Below are positions 44,732 through 53,701 of a DNA stretch of 64,000 nt, in pieces. The notes under the pieces were generated by a model that worked only from the letters and a program-made list of their open reading frames with translations, did no database searches and had not been told where the DNA came from. Source of the stretch: Acidobacteriota bacterium (lineage in GTDB: Bacteria; Acidobacteriota; Vicinamibacteria; Vicinamibacterales; SCN-69-37); contig JADYYY010000002.1 in assembly GCA_020853395.1 (NCBI GenBank), positions 270,609 through 334,608 of the forward strand, written 5' to 3'. The position numbers and the translations under genes are program-made. Each line of letters opens with the position of its first letter. Within the stretch, counting starts at the first letter, position 1.

Positions 44732-45370
44732 GTGGCCGGCCGCGTGATTCGCGTCGCGCTGACGGGCGGCATCGGCACGGGCAAGTCCTACTGTCTCGCG
44801 CGCTTCGCGCACCTCGGCGCACCGGTGACGAGCGCGGACGCACTCGCACGCGACGCCGTGGCTCCGGGCTCGCGCGCGCTCGCGGCGATCGTCCAGCGAT
44901 TCGGCGCGGGGATATTGGCGCCTGACGGCACCCTCGACCGTAACGCGCTCGCGCGCATCGTCTTCCACGACGCGCACGCGCGGCGCGATCTCGAGAGCAT
45001 CGTGCATCCGATCGTCTACGCTCGCGTCCGCGACTGGTTCACGACGCTACCGGTTGCCGGCCCGGACGCGGCCGCGCCGGCGGATGTCGGGATCGCCGAC
45101 ATCCCCCTGTTGTACGAAACCGGCCACGAGGTGGACTTCGACCGCGTCGTGGTCGCCGCGTGCGCGCCGGCGACGCAGCTCGCGCGCGTCGCGGCACGCG
45201 GGGGGATCGGCGCCGGGGAGGCGAACGCGCGCATCGCGGCACAGTGGCCAATCGACGCCAAGCGCGCGCGCGCCGACTACGTGATCGACACGGACGGCTC
45301 GTTTGCCGACACCGACCGGCAGGTGGAAGAGGTCTGGAACGCCCTGCGACATGAGCCGCGTCCGGCCTGA
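44732..45370 (+). CDS. coaE: Dephospho-CoA kinase
   Basis: 212 aa. It has the P-loop 'VALTGGIGTGKSYCLARFAH', 'SADALARDAVAPGS', 'HPIVYARVRDWF' and the lid region 'DIPLLYETGHEVDFDRVVVA'. It phosphorylates dephospho-CoA in the last step of CoA synthesis. It begins 1 bp after lapB and is the last gene of the plus-strand operon, convergent with folD 85 bp away. Confidence 0.95.
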   Translation: MAGRVIRVALTGGIGTGKSYCLARFAHLGAPVTSADALARDAVAPGSRALAAIVQRFGAGILAPDGTLDRNALARIVFHDAHARRDLESIVHPIVYARVRDWFTTLPVAGPDAAAPADVGIADIPLLYETGHEVDFDRVVVAACAPATQLARVAARGGIGAGEANARIAAQWPIDAKRARADYVIDTDGSFADTDRQVEEVWNALRHEPRPA

Positions 45371-45455
45371 CGGACGGCCGGCCTCGCACCGGCGCCGGTC
45401 ACGTCGTCCATTCTCCGAGGAGATTCCGAGGAGAGCGGCACGCCGCGTGCACCGC

Positions 45456-46415
45456 TCAGACCTCGACGTCGCCGCGCCGATGGCCGAGGCCGTGGCTCGC
45501 CTCGCGCGCCTGCGCCGCGGCGAGCGTGTTCTTGAGCAGCATCGCGATCGTGAGCGGCCCCACGCCGCCCGGCACCGGCGAGACCGCGCCGGCGACGTCC
45601 GCGACGGAAGGGTGCACGTCGCCGACGACCGTGCTTCCCTTTCGATCGAACGCCGCAACCCGTGAGCTGCCCGCCCCGAACAACGCCACGACCGTCTCGC
45701 GGACGCTCGTCGGCGTGGTGCCGACGTCCACGACGGCCGCACCCCGCCGCACCATCGGCGCGGTGATGAATCCGGGCCGCCCGATGGCGGACACGAGGAT
45801 GTCGCCCTGCCGGGTGATGCTGGCGAGATCCATCGTCTTCGAGTGACAGATCGTGACGGTCGCGTTCCGCTGCAGGAGCAGCAGCGCCATCGGCTTGCCG
45901 ACGATGTCGCTCCGTCCGACGACGACGGCGTGGCGGCCGTCGATGGCGACGCCCTCTCGATCGAGCAGCTCGATGACGCCGGACGGCGTGCAGGGCGCCA
46001 GCGTCGCGCGCCCCTGGACGAGCCGGCCGACGTTCGCGGGGTGGAACCCGTCCACGTCCTTCTCCGGATCGATGGCGTCGAACACGGCCTGGGCCCTGCC
46101 CATGTGCGAGGGCAGCGGCGACTGCACGAGGATGCCGTCGCACGCCGGATCGCGGTTCAGCCGATCAACGACCGCGAGCACCTCGTCGAGGCGCGCCACG
46201 GCGGGCAGCCGATGAACCGAGACGCGCAGGCCGGTCTCGGCGCCCGCCCGTTCTTTGGCGCTGACGTACACGTGCGAGGCGGCATCGTCGCCGGCAAGGA
46301 CGATGCCCAACGACGGAGGCCGCCCGGCGCGACGCGTGAAGTCGGCCACCTGCGGCTGGAGTTCGGCACGGATTGCGGCGGATGCCGCGGTGCCGTCGAG
46401 ACGACGAGCTGCCAT
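45456..46415 (-). CDS. folD: Methylenetetrahydrofolate dehydrogenase / cyclohydrolase
   Basis: 319 aa, slightly longer than the usual 280-300. It has the catalytic 'HVYVSAKERAGAETG' (YxxxK), 'CDGILVQSPLPSHM', 'VVVGRSDIVGKPMALLLLQR', 'ATVTICHSKT' and 'VPGGVGPLTIAMLLKNTLAA'. It interconverts methylene- and formyl-tetrahydrofolate. It is the last gene of the long minus-strand run, 9 bp after thiE. Confidence 0.95.
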   Translation of the reverse strand: MAARRLDGTAASAAIRAELQPQVADFTRRAGRPPSLGIVLAGDDAASHVYVSAKERAGAETGLRVSVHRLPAVARLDEVLAVVDRLNRDPACDGILVQSPLPSHMGRAQAVFDAIDPEKDVDGFHPANVGRLVQGRATLAPCTPSGVIELLDREGVAIDGRHAVVVGRSDIVGKPMALLLLQRNATVTICHSKTMDLASITRQGDILVSAIGRPGFITAPMVRRGAAVVDVGTTPTSVRETVVALFGAGSSRVAAFDRKGSTVVGDVHPSVADVAGAVSPVPGGVGPLTIAMLLKNTLAAAQAREASHGLGHRRGDVEV

Positions 46416-46424
46416 GTGTGTACC

Positions 46425-47066
46425 TCAGCGCGACGCCAGCGCGCGCAGGAACGCGCGCGCCTGTCGCTCGGGATCGGGCCCGATCAAGCCTCCGGCCACC
46501 GCGACGGACGCGGCACCAGCGTCGAGCACGGCCCGCGCACATGCCGCCGTGATTCCGCCAATCGCCACCACGGGAACACCACGCGGCCGCGCGATGCTGG
46601 CCGCGGCGGCGACGCCCTCGAGCCCCACGATCGGATCAGGGCGATCCTTGGTCGTCGTCGCAAACACCGGACCGATCGCGAGATAGTCGATCGGTGTCTC
46701 GAGCGCGGCGGCCGCCTGTGCCGGCGTGTGCGTGGAGACGCCGACGAGGGCCGCGTCGCCGACGACCTGCCGCACGTCCCTCGGGGCGAGATCATCTTGG
46801 CCGACGTGCACGCCCGACGCACGGGCGAGGGCCGCGATGTCTGCCCGGTCGTTGACGATGAGGGTGATGCCGGCCTCACGCGCGCGCGCAGCCATCGCGT
46901 CCGCGAGATCGAGCAGCGCGCCGCTGGCCATGGTCTTCGCGCGGAGCTGCACGAGCTGGATGCCGGCTCGCAGCCAGCCGTCGAAGAGATCGAGCGAGGC
47001 GAGCCCGTACCTGGCTGCCGTATCCGTGTCGAGGATCGCGTACAGGCGTGGAAGCGGCTGGCGCAC
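46425..47066 (-). CDS. thiE: Thiamine phosphate synthase
   Basis: 213-aa TIM barrel. Motifs are 'LYAILDTDTAARYG', 'GIQLVQLRAKTMASGALLDL', 'LIVNDRADIAALARASGVHV' and 'HVGQDDLAPRDVRQVVG', then 'IGPVFATTTK' and 'VVAIGGITAACARAVLDAGA'. It joins HMP-PP with thiazole phosphate. The first basic residue of the LRxK motif is present as R-A-K. It starts 3 bp after accC and lies 9 bp before folD. Confidence 0.93.
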   Translation of the reverse strand: MRQPLPRLYAILDTDTAARYGLASLDLFDGWLRAGIQLVQLRAKTMASGALLDLADAMAARAREAGITLIVNDRADIAALARASGVHVGQDDLAPRDVRQVVGDAALVGVSTHTPAQAAAALETPIDYLAIGPVFATTTKDRPDPIVGLEGVAAAASIARPRGVPVVAIGGITAACARAVLDAGAASVAVAGGLIGPDPERQARAFLRALASR

Positions 47067-47069
47067 CCG

Positions 47070-48449
47070 TCAGGCGCTCTCGGCGAGCGGCGCGGCGCTG
47101 GCGGCCTTCTTCTCCGGCATGAACCGGTCCATGAAGCTGGTGCTGATGCGCGCCGCGACGAAATCCGGGTCCTGCAGGATGCGCAGGTGGAGCGGAATCG
47201 AGGTCTTGATGCCGTCGACGACCGTCATCTCGAGCGTGCGTCGCATCCGCGCGATGGCCTCCTGGCGGTCGCGGCCGTAGGTGATGATCTTGGCGATGAG
47301 CGAATCGTAGTACGGCGAGACGGTGCACTCGGAGTGGGCGTAGGAATCGACCCGCACGCCCGGGCCGCCCGGCACGGAGAACGCGTGGATCACGCCAGGG
47401 CTCGGAACGAACGTCTCGGGATCCTCGGCGTTGACGCGACACTCGAGGGCGTGACCGGTGATCTTGATGTCGCTCTGCTTCACGGAGAGCCGCCGCCCGG
47501 CCGCCACGAGAATCTGCTCCTTGACGATGTCCACGCCGGTCACGAACTCAGTGACGGGATGCTCCACCTGAAGCCGCGTGTTGACCTCGAGGAAGTAGAA
47601 CTGGCCCTGCGGGTCCAGGAGGAACTCGAACGTGCCAGCATTCGTGTACTGCACGGCCCGCGCGGCGTCCACGACCGTCGATCCCAGCTTCCGCCGCTGC
47701 TTGGCGGTCAGCGCGGCCGATGGGGCCTCCTCGATGAGCTTCTGGTGCCGCCGCTGCACGGAGCACTCGCGCTCGCCGAGATGAATCACGTTGCCGTGGT
47801 GGTCCCCCAGCACCTGGATTTCGATGTGACGCGGCGACTCGACGTACTTCTCGAGATAGACGTCGCCGACGCCGAACGCCGACTCGGCCTCGCGCATCGC
47901 CGTGCGAAGCGACTTGGCGAGCTCGTCCTGATCACGCACGACGCGCATGCCGCGCCCGCCGCCGCCCGCGACGGCCTTGATGATCACCGGGTAGCCGAGC
48001 TCCCGGGCCACCTTCAGGGCCTGATCCTCGCCGCTCACCGGCCCGTCGCTGCCCGGCAGCACCGGAACACCGGCCTTCTTCATCGCGCGGCGCGCGCGGG
48101 CCTTGTCGCCCATCAGCCGGATGACGTTCGGGTACGGGCCGATGAACTTGATGTGGCAGGCCTCGCAGACCTCGGCGAGATACGCGCTCTCGGACAGGAA
48201 GCCGTAGCCGGGATGAATGGCATCCGCCCCCGTGATCTCGGCGGCGCTGATGATCGCCGGCACGTTCAAGTAGCTGTCGGCACTCCGAGCCGGGCCGATG
48301 CAGACGTCCTCGTCGGCGAACCGGACGTGCAGCGAGTGCTCGTCGGCCTCGGAATAGACCGCGACGGTCTTGATGCCGAGCTCGCGGCACGCGCAGATGA
48401 TGCGAAGGGCGATTTCCCCGCGGTTCGCGATCAGGATCTTCTTGAACAT
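47070..48449 (-). CDS. accC: Acetyl-CoA carboxylase, biotin carboxylase subunit
   Basis: 459 aa. It opens '[20 protein letters not shown]', with ATP-grasp features '[20 protein letters not shown]', '[16 protein letters not shown]', '[20 protein letters not shown]' and '[19 protein letters not shown]'. It carboxylates biotin on AccB. It follows accB by 3 bp. Length is slightly above the E. coli enzyme (449 aa). Confidence 0.97.
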   Translation of the reverse strand: MFKKILIANRGEIALRIICACRELGIKTVAVYSEADEHSLHVRFADEDVCIGPARSADSYLNVPAIISAAEITGADAIHPGYGFLSESAYLAEVCEACHIKFIGPYPNVIRLMGDKARARRAMKKAGVPVLPGSDGPVSGEDQALKVARELGYPVIIKAVAGGGGRGMRVVRDQDELAKSLRTAMREAESAFGVGDVYLEKYVESPRHIEIQVLGDHHGNVIHLGERECSVQRRHQKLIEEAPSAALTAKQRRKLGSTVVDAARAVQYTNAGTFEFLLDPQGQFYFLEVNTRLQVEHPVTEFVTGVDIVKEQILVAAGRRLSVKQSDIKITGHALECRVNAEDPETFVPSPGVIHAFSVPGGPGVRVDSYAHSECTVSPYYDSLIAKIITYGRDRQEAIARMRRTLEMTVVDGIKTSIPLHLRILQDPDFVAARISTSFMDRFMPEKKAASAAPLAESA

Positions 48450-48452
48450 GGG

Positions 48453-48935
48453 TCAGCTGACTTTGATGGCGAACAGCCGGTCGCCGAACTGGACCGCCTT
48501 GCCGTTCTCGACGTAGACCTTGACGATCTCGCCGTCGCAGTCGCTCTCGATCTCGTTCATCAGCTTCATCGCTTCGATGATGCAGAGCACCTGGCCCTTG
48601 GCCACGCGGTCGCCCACCTGAACGAAGGGCGGGGCGCCGGGCTCGGTCGCCGAGTAGAACGTGCCGACGATCGGCGACTTGATCACGCCGAGATCGACTG
48701 CATCGGCCGGCTCCGGCTTCGCCGGTGCGGCGCCCGTCGAGGCGCTGGCCGCGGGGACCGCCACCGGAATCGCAGCCGGCGCCACGGCCTCGTGAGGCGC
48801 CATGATCACGCCGTGCGCGATCTCGCGGCCGGCTTTCCGGACGCGAAGCTTCAGGCCGTCTCGCTCGAGCTCGAACTCCGCCAGGTCGTGCGCCCGGACC
48901 AGCTCCAGGAGCTGCTTGATGTCCTCGAGGTCCAT
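48453..48935 (-). CDS. accB: Acetyl-CoA carboxylase biotin carboxyl carrier protein
   Basis: 160 aa. The N-terminal helix '[20 protein letters not shown]' and '[13 protein letters not shown]' match AccB; an Ala/Pro linker follows; the C-terminal biotinyl domain has '[20 protein letters not shown]' with the biotin-acceptor Lys in EAMKL. It sits between the Xaa-Pro peptidase and accC with 3-bp gaps on both sides. Confidence 0.96.
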   Translation of the reverse strand: MDLEDIKQLLELVRAHDLAEFELERDGLKLRVRKAGREIAHGVIMAPHEAVAPAAIPVAVPAASASTGAAPAKPEPADAVDLGVIKSPIVGTFYSATEPGAPPFVQVGDRVAKGQVLCIIEAMKLMNEIESDCDGEIVKVYVENGKAVQFGDRLFAIKVS

Positions 48936-48938
48936 GCG

Positions 48939-50054
48939 TCAGATCACCAGGACCTGTCGGGGGATGTCCGTGAGGACATCGCATCCATGAGCCGTCACGA
49001 GCACGTCATCCTCCAATCGCACGCCACCCTGGCCTTCGACGTAGGCCCCGGGCTCAATCGTGAACACCATGCCGGCCTGGACGACCTCGTCGGTCTCCGG
49101 ATCCGGTCGGCCGATTCTCGGCGCTTCGTGAATCTCCAGGCCGAGACCGTGTCCGGTCGAATGCGGAAATGCCTGGCCCAGCCCTCGGGATTCGAGGGCG
49201 TCCCGGGCTGCCGCGTCGATCGCTGACGTCAGCACGCCCGGACGGACGCTCGCGAGCGCGGCCGCATGCGCGGCGTCCACGGCAGTGAGGAGCGCGCGCG
49301 CCTCGGGTCGGACCTCGCCAATGGCCGCCATGCGCGTCAAGTCGACGCAGTATCCGTCTAAGACGCCGCCAAAGTCCAGCACGACGAGGTCGCCGCGGGC
49401 GAGTGCCCTATTGCCTGGCCTCGCGTGCGGATGGGCGCTATTCGGTCCGGATGCGACGATCGTCGGAAACGACGGACGCTCGAATCCCGCCGCCAGAATG
49501 GCCGCGTCGATCCCGTCGGCGACTTCCCTCTCGGTCCGACCAGGCCGCAGAATCTCCCTGAGCGCCGCGACCACGGGCCGCAGGGTCTCGCCGCCTTTTC
49601 GGAGCACGGCCGTCTCGGCGGCATCCTTGATCATCCGCTGGCGTTCGACGACCTTCTCAAGCGGAATCCACAGGACTTCCGGCGCGGCTCGCTGCCAGGC
49701 GGCTGCCGTCGAGACCGTGACGTGCGCGCTCTCGAATCCGACGCGGCGAAGGCCGAGCTTCTTGACGATGTCGCCAAGCGTCAGGTCGTACCGGCGCTCG
49801 ACGCGTTCCACCTCGAGCTGCGCCAGCCGGCCGGCGCGAATATCCTCGCGCGTGACGACATCGTAGCGGCCGTCGACGATCAGGATGCGTTGTCGTGGCG
49901 TGATCAAAACCAGGCCGGCCGAGCCAGCGTAGCCGGTCAAGTACACGAGGTTGAGCGGCGTCGAGACGACGAAACCGTCGAGAGTCTCGGCCCCGAGGCC
50001 ACGTTCGAGCGCGTGCAGGCGTCCGGTCCAGGCCGGCTGCGGGCGTTCGTCCAT
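48939..50054 (-). CDS. M24 aminopeptidase P / Xaa-Pro dipeptidase
   Basis: 371 aa. An N-terminal creatinase-like domain ('TLDGFVVSTPLNLVYLTGYA') precedes a pita-bread domain with all five metal ligands: two Asp in 'VVLDFGGVLDGYCVDLTRMA', His in 'STGHGLGLEIHEAPRIG', Glu in 'VFTIEPGAYVEG' and Glu in 'GGVRLEDDVLVTAHG'. It removes N-terminal residues before proline. The usual bacterial order pepP/pepQ-accB-accC is preserved. It starts 8 bp after the TPR gene. Confidence 0.93.
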   Translation of the reverse strand: MDERPQPAWTGRLHALERGLGAETLDGFVVSTPLNLVYLTGYAGSAGLVLITPRQRILIVDGRYDVVTREDIRAGRLAQLEVERVERRYDLTLGDIVKKLGLRRVGFESAHVTVSTAAAWQRAAPEVLWIPLEKVVERQRMIKDAAETAVLRKGGETLRPVVAALREILRPGRTEREVADGIDAAILAAGFERPSFPTIVASGPNSAHPHARPGNRALARGDLVVLDFGGVLDGYCVDLTRMAAIGEVRPEARALLTAVDAAHAAALASVRPGVLTSAIDAAARDALESRGLGQAFPHSTGHGLGLEIHEAPRIGRPDPETDEVVQAGMVFTIEPGAYVEGQGGVRLEDDVLVTAHGCDVLTDIPRQVLVI

Positions 50055-50062
50055 CGAGACGA

Positions 50063-51709
50063 TTACGCCACAGACCTGGCGTCGAGTTCCAGTCGCCGGG
50101 CGTGAGCCTGCCGGGAGAATCGGGTCAGCGCCGCCAATACGGCCTGCGTTTCGCGGTCGCGCGGCCGTCCGATGTCGTTGACGAGCGGGATCGGCATGGC
50201 GACGAAGGCCGGCGCGTCCCCGTGGGCGCCCGATGGCACCAGAGCCGCCGTGGCGCTCGATTCGGGCAGCACGGAACCGACGACGCCGGGCACGAGCTCG
50301 AGCACCGGCAGTGCAGACGTCGCCGGGAGCACGGCTGCTGGCGCTTCGAAGGCTGGCGCGAGCTCGAGGACGTCCATGACCTCGCGCGCCGGCGGCAGAT
50401 CTATAGCAGCCTCCTTCAGCCGTTTCTCGATCTGCTCCTCTTCTGTCTCCACATCCGCGCGCGTGCCGGGCCGAGCGGCCCGGATCTCGAGGTCACTTTC
50501 AACCTGTGCGTGACCGGCGAACGCAATGCCGAGGGGCACGGCCGCGGCAAGGCCGTCTTCGAACGCCACGGGCAGCAGAGCCAGTTCCGAACCGGCCGCA
50601 TTCACCTCCGCGGCGCCGGACGGTTCCTCCTCGAGATGCAGGGGGCGCTCGGCGTCCATGTCAGCCGCCGTGGCCGGCGATGCCGGCGCCGCGGCCTCCA
50701 GAATCGGGACGTCGCCGAACGTGGGCGGCTCGAGCTTCAGATCCGCGAAGCCGGAAGCCTGCAGCTCGGCGATGAGCGTGTCGGGGCCGGCCGTATCGTT
50801 GGTCAGCTCCAAAGCCTGCGGGACGACCGGATCGAAGGGCTCCGCGGAGAATGCATCCGCGAGCACCTCGAGCTCGAGATCGGCGGACGCCGGCAGCGTG
50901 ACGATCGCCTCCTGCTCCACGACCTTGTCGCGCCCATCGTCTGCGGCCGCCTCGACGACGAGCGGGGCTGCGTCGCTGTGCCCGGCAAGGCCGTCCCACT
51001 GGAGCGACGTCGGCTCGACGCCATCGCTAGCCGCGAGCGAGATCCCTTCGAACTCGGGCGCGATGGCCTTCGCGGCCTGTTCGACGTAGGCGGTCTTCTC
51101 GGCGGGCGAGCCGAGACGAAGGTCCTCGCGGGCCGACATCACGGCCGATCCAAGGTCGACCGGCAATCCATCGGCGGCAGACAACGGCCAGTCGGTCGCC
51201 GGACGGGTGGTCGTCTCGAACTCCACGGGCGCGTCGGCGGGTGCCGAGACGTCGAAGTCCGCCAGCCTGATGGGCTCGTCGAGCGATGCAGCGGTCGCGA
51301 AGATCGAACTGATCGGCAGATCCGGATCGGCGGCGGCGATCGCAGGCGGATCGTCTTCGGCGGCGGGCACCTGGTGCCAGCTCGCATCGGCAGCCTGTGC
51401 GATGTGCTCGCTGCGGTCGTGCAGCTCGGCCAGCCCGCGAATCGCAGCGAGGTTGTCCGGCGCGCGCCGCAACACCTGCTCGAGCTCGGCACGCGCCTCG
51501 TCGTAGCACCCTTTGTCGAGCAGGGCCCAGCCGAGCGTGACGCGGGCCGAGAGCAGCGTCGGAAACTTCTTCAAGCCGTCGCGGCACAGCGTGATCGCGC
51601 GATCGAGATCGCCTGCCCGACGGAAGCGTTCGGCGATCCCGGCAAACGCAGCGGTGTCTTCCGCCGGCACCTGCCGAGTCCTGTTGAGCAGCAGCCCTCC
51701 GCCCTTCAT
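50063..51709 (-). CDS. TPR protein with a long acidic Ala-rich tail
   Basis: 548 aa. The N-terminal third carries TPRs ('AFAGIAERFRRAGDLDRAIT', 'LSARVTLGWALLDKGCYDEA', 'LEQVLRRAPDNLAAIRGLAE'). The remaining ~400 residues are acidic, Ala/Glu/Asp/Pro-rich and low complexity, with no signal peptide. The start at ATG 51709 is set by the TPR onset; an AAAGGGA run lies about 11 nt before it. It sits between the pilus genes and pepP-accBC, so a scaffold role in pilus function (FimV-like in layout only) is possible. No family is named with confidence. Confidence 0.7.
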   Translation of the reverse strand: MKGGGLLLNRTRQVPAEDTAAFAGIAERFRRAGDLDRAITLCRDGLKKFPTLLSARVTLGWALLDKGCYDEARAELEQVLRRAPDNLAAIRGLAELHDRSEHIAQAADASWHQVPAAEDDPPAIAAADPDLPISSIFATAASLDEPIRLADFDVSAPADAPVEFETTTRPATDWPLSAADGLPVDLGSAVMSAREDLRLGSPAEKTAYVEQAAKAIAPEFEGISLAASDGVEPTSLQWDGLAGHSDAAPLVVEAAADDGRDKVVEQEAIVTLPASADLELEVLADAFSAEPFDPVVPQALELTNDTAGPDTLIAELQASGFADLKLEPPTFGDVPILEAAAPASPATAADMDAERPLHLEEEPSGAAEVNAAGSELALLPVAFEDGLAAAVPLGIAFAGHAQVESDLEIRAARPGTRADVETEEEQIEKRLKEAAIDLPPAREVMDVLELAPAFEAPAAVLPATSALPVLELVPGVVGSVLPESSATAALVPSGAHGDAPAFVAMPIPLVNDIGRPRDRETQAVLAALTRFSRQAHARRLELDARSVA

Positions 51710-51741
51710 GCCGCGCTGGTCCCTTTCCTGTCGCGCGGCCG

Positions 51742-53043
51742 CTAGGGCGTCACGCTGACGGTCTTCGACGTAATGCCGGTGGCGCCCGCACTGTCGGTGA
51801 CGGTCAAGACCACCGTGAAGGTGCCTGGCGCGGCGTAAGTGTGCGCGGGCGCTGCCGCCGTCGACGTCGTGCCGTCGCCGAAGTCCCACGCATAGCCCGT
51901 GATCGTCCGTCCGGCCGGTGCCGTCGACAGCGATCCGTTGAACGTGACGGCCGTCACGCCCGCGGTGGCGGTCGGCGGCGACACCGAGAAGTCGGCCTTG
52001 GGTTTCGCCGTCTCGATCTTGATCGTCTTCGACACGGCGGTGTCCTGCCCCGAATCGTCGGTCACGTGGAGGACGACGGTGAAGGTACCGGGCAGCCCGA
52101 AGGCGTGCGTCGCCGTGACGCCGGTGCCGTGCGGCGTCCCGTCGCCCCAATCCCAGTCGTAGCCGGAGATGTGGCGTCCGGCGGCCGCCTTCGACATCGT
52201 GGCGTTGAAGTTCACCGCCTGGTCCACGATCGGCTCGGTCGGTGAGAAGGTGAAGTCCACGGTGGGCGCGGTCGCCGTGCCGACCTGCACGTCCTTCGTC
52301 GCGCTCGCGACCCTGCCGGCATCGTCCGTCACGGTGAGGACGACCTTGTAGGTGCCGGGGAAGTCGTACTGGTTCGACACGCGCACGCCGTTCGCGCTGC
52401 CGCCATCGCCGAACGTCCACCTGTAGGAGACGATCTCGCCGTCCGGATCGGTCGAGGCCGACGAGTCGAAGAGCACCTCGTCGTCTTCGCGCGGCGTCGT
52501 CGGCGAGAAGAAGAAGTCGGGTACGGGCGCGCCGGGCGCGGTGGTCGGCGGGAGGATCACGCCGGGCCTGGTGAGCCGGATCGCGACGGTGCGGGCCACA
52601 GCGCTCGCGTAGTCGCCGCCGACGGGGGTGACGGCGACCGTCACGATCGTGTCCTTGGTCACGGTCGCGGGCGGTGCGGGGGGCGCCTGGTAGACGATCG
52701 ACGCGCGGCCGTCCGCTCCGGTCGAGACCGAGCGGTTGGACAGCGTCCCGAAGTCCATGGCGACGCCGTCGACGAGCATCTCGGCGCGCACGGTCGTTCG
52801 GACGGGCTGGCTGTTGCCGTCGCGGGCGACGATCTCGATCGTGGCCTGCGAGCGGCCGTCCTGCGTCACGACGTCCGGTGTCGCCGAGACGGCGAGCGAC
52901 AGGCCGAGTTCCGACGGCCCGCTCAACGCAGGCGGCGCCTGCTTGTCGAGCGCGCACCCGGCCGCGGCGGCCAGCAGTCCCAGCACGATCAATCGTCTTG
53001 TCAGCACGTCAGTACTCCACACGGCGGATCGCCCGCGCATCAC
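51742..53043 (-). CDS. PKD-repeat lipoprotein in the pilus operon
   Basis: 433 aa. The N-terminus 'RLIVLGLLAAAAGCALDKQA' has a lipobox AAGC. A Big/invasin-like Ig domain ('VTQDGRSQATIEIVARDGNS') is followed by three PKD domains, each with 'YxWxFGDG' or 'WDWGDGTP' and 'PGTFTVVLxVTD'. PKD modules mediate extracellular protein or carbohydrate contacts. The start overlaps the previous gene's stop by 4 nt, so it belongs to the pilMNOPQ operon. A minor pilus-associated adhesin or assembly factor is inferred, not shown. Confidence 0.8.
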   Translation of the reverse strand: MMRGRSAVWSTDVLTRRLIVLGLLAAAAGCALDKQAPPALSGPSELGLSLAVSATPDVVTQDGRSQATIEIVARDGNSQPVRTTVRAEMLVDGVAMDFGTLSNRSVSTGADGRASIVYQAPPAPPATVTKDTIVTVAVTPVGGDYASAVARTVAIRLTRPGVILPPTTAPGAPVPDFFFSPTTPREDDEVLFDSSASTDPDGEIVSYRWTFGDGGSANGVRVSNQYDFPGTYKVVLTVTDDAGRVASATKDVQVGTATAPTVDFTFSPTEPIVDQAVNFNATMSKAAAGRHISGYDWDWGDGTPHGTGVTATHAFGLPGTFTVVLHVTDDSGQDTAVSKTIKIETAKPKADFSVSPPTATAGVTAVTFNGSLSTAPAGRTITGYAWDFGDGTTSTAAAPAHTYAAPGTFTVVLTVTDSAGATGITSKTVSVTP

Positions 53044-53699
53044 TCCGGGTCCGCCCAGTCGGCAAAGTTCACGCTGATCTGCCCAACGACGCTGACCTCA
53101 CGCCCGGCCTGGTCCTCGCCGTAGAAGGTGACCTCGGCGATCGTCGAGATCGCGACCGCGCCGCCTTGGTGACGCAGCGCGATGAGCGGGGCTTCGAGCT
53201 TGGCCTGTGCCCGCACCAGCACGAACGTCCCGGCGGCGCCGGTGCCGTCGACGGTGACGGTCATCGCGCCGTCGAACTCGTACGGCACGTGCACGCCTTG
53301 CGTATTGCGATCGCGCTCCGATCGCACGAACCGCACGTGGTAGCGGCGCACGGTGATGAAGTTCGTGGTGGACGGCGTGGTCGGCGAGTCGGTCGCGCCC
53401 GGATCCTTCAGCGCCAGGCGGAACGCCACGCGCCCGACGTCTTCGAACACGCTCCCCTTCGTCTGCACGTCCGAGGTCAGCGATCCCTCGAAATCCTCGC
53501 CCGTCCCGGAAGCGGCTTCGAGCTGGTCGACGATCAGGTACGCAGGCGACTGGCCCGCGAGCTGGCCCGCCGTGCACGCCGGCACGACCATCGCCGTGCC
53601 GAGCATCAGGGCGGCCCAGAGCCGGCGGCCGTGTCGGCGTCCGCGGGCCGCGCCTTCCGGCCGGCCGCCGCGCGGAACTGAATCGAAGTCGGATGGCAT
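53040..53699 (-). CDS. Exported hypothetical protein in the pilus operon
   Basis: 219 aa. A basic N-terminus followed by 'LWAALMLGTAMVVPACTAGQ' looks like a lipoprotein signal with Cys near residue 42 (ATG 53699); a shorter start may be used. The mature part reads 'SPAYLIVDQLEAASG', 'YHVRFVRSERDRNTQGVHVP', 'ALRHQGGAVAISTIAEVTFY' and 'GQISVNFADWADPE', beta-rich without a recognised family. It lies 2 bp after pilQ and overlaps the PKD gene by 4 nt. A similar gene next to PKD or pilus genes is expected in related genomes. Confidence 0.65.
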   Translation of the reverse strand: MPSDFDSVPRGGRPEGAARGRRHGRRLWAALMLGTAMVVPACTAGQLAGQSPAYLIVDQLEAASGTGEDFEGSLTSDVQTKGSVFEDVGRVAFRLALKDPGATDSPTTPSTTNFITVRRYHVRFVRSERDRNTQGVHVPYEFDGAMTVTVDGTGAAGTFVLVRAQAKLEAPLIALRHQGGAVAISTIAEVTFYGEDQAGREVSVVGQISVNFADWADPE

Positions 53700-53701
53700 G
53701 A

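Noticed and set aside
45843-49226. A 1127-codon plus-strand frame across folD-thiE-accC-accB
   Set aside because: It is a shadow of four confidently identified minus-strand genes and shows no domain.
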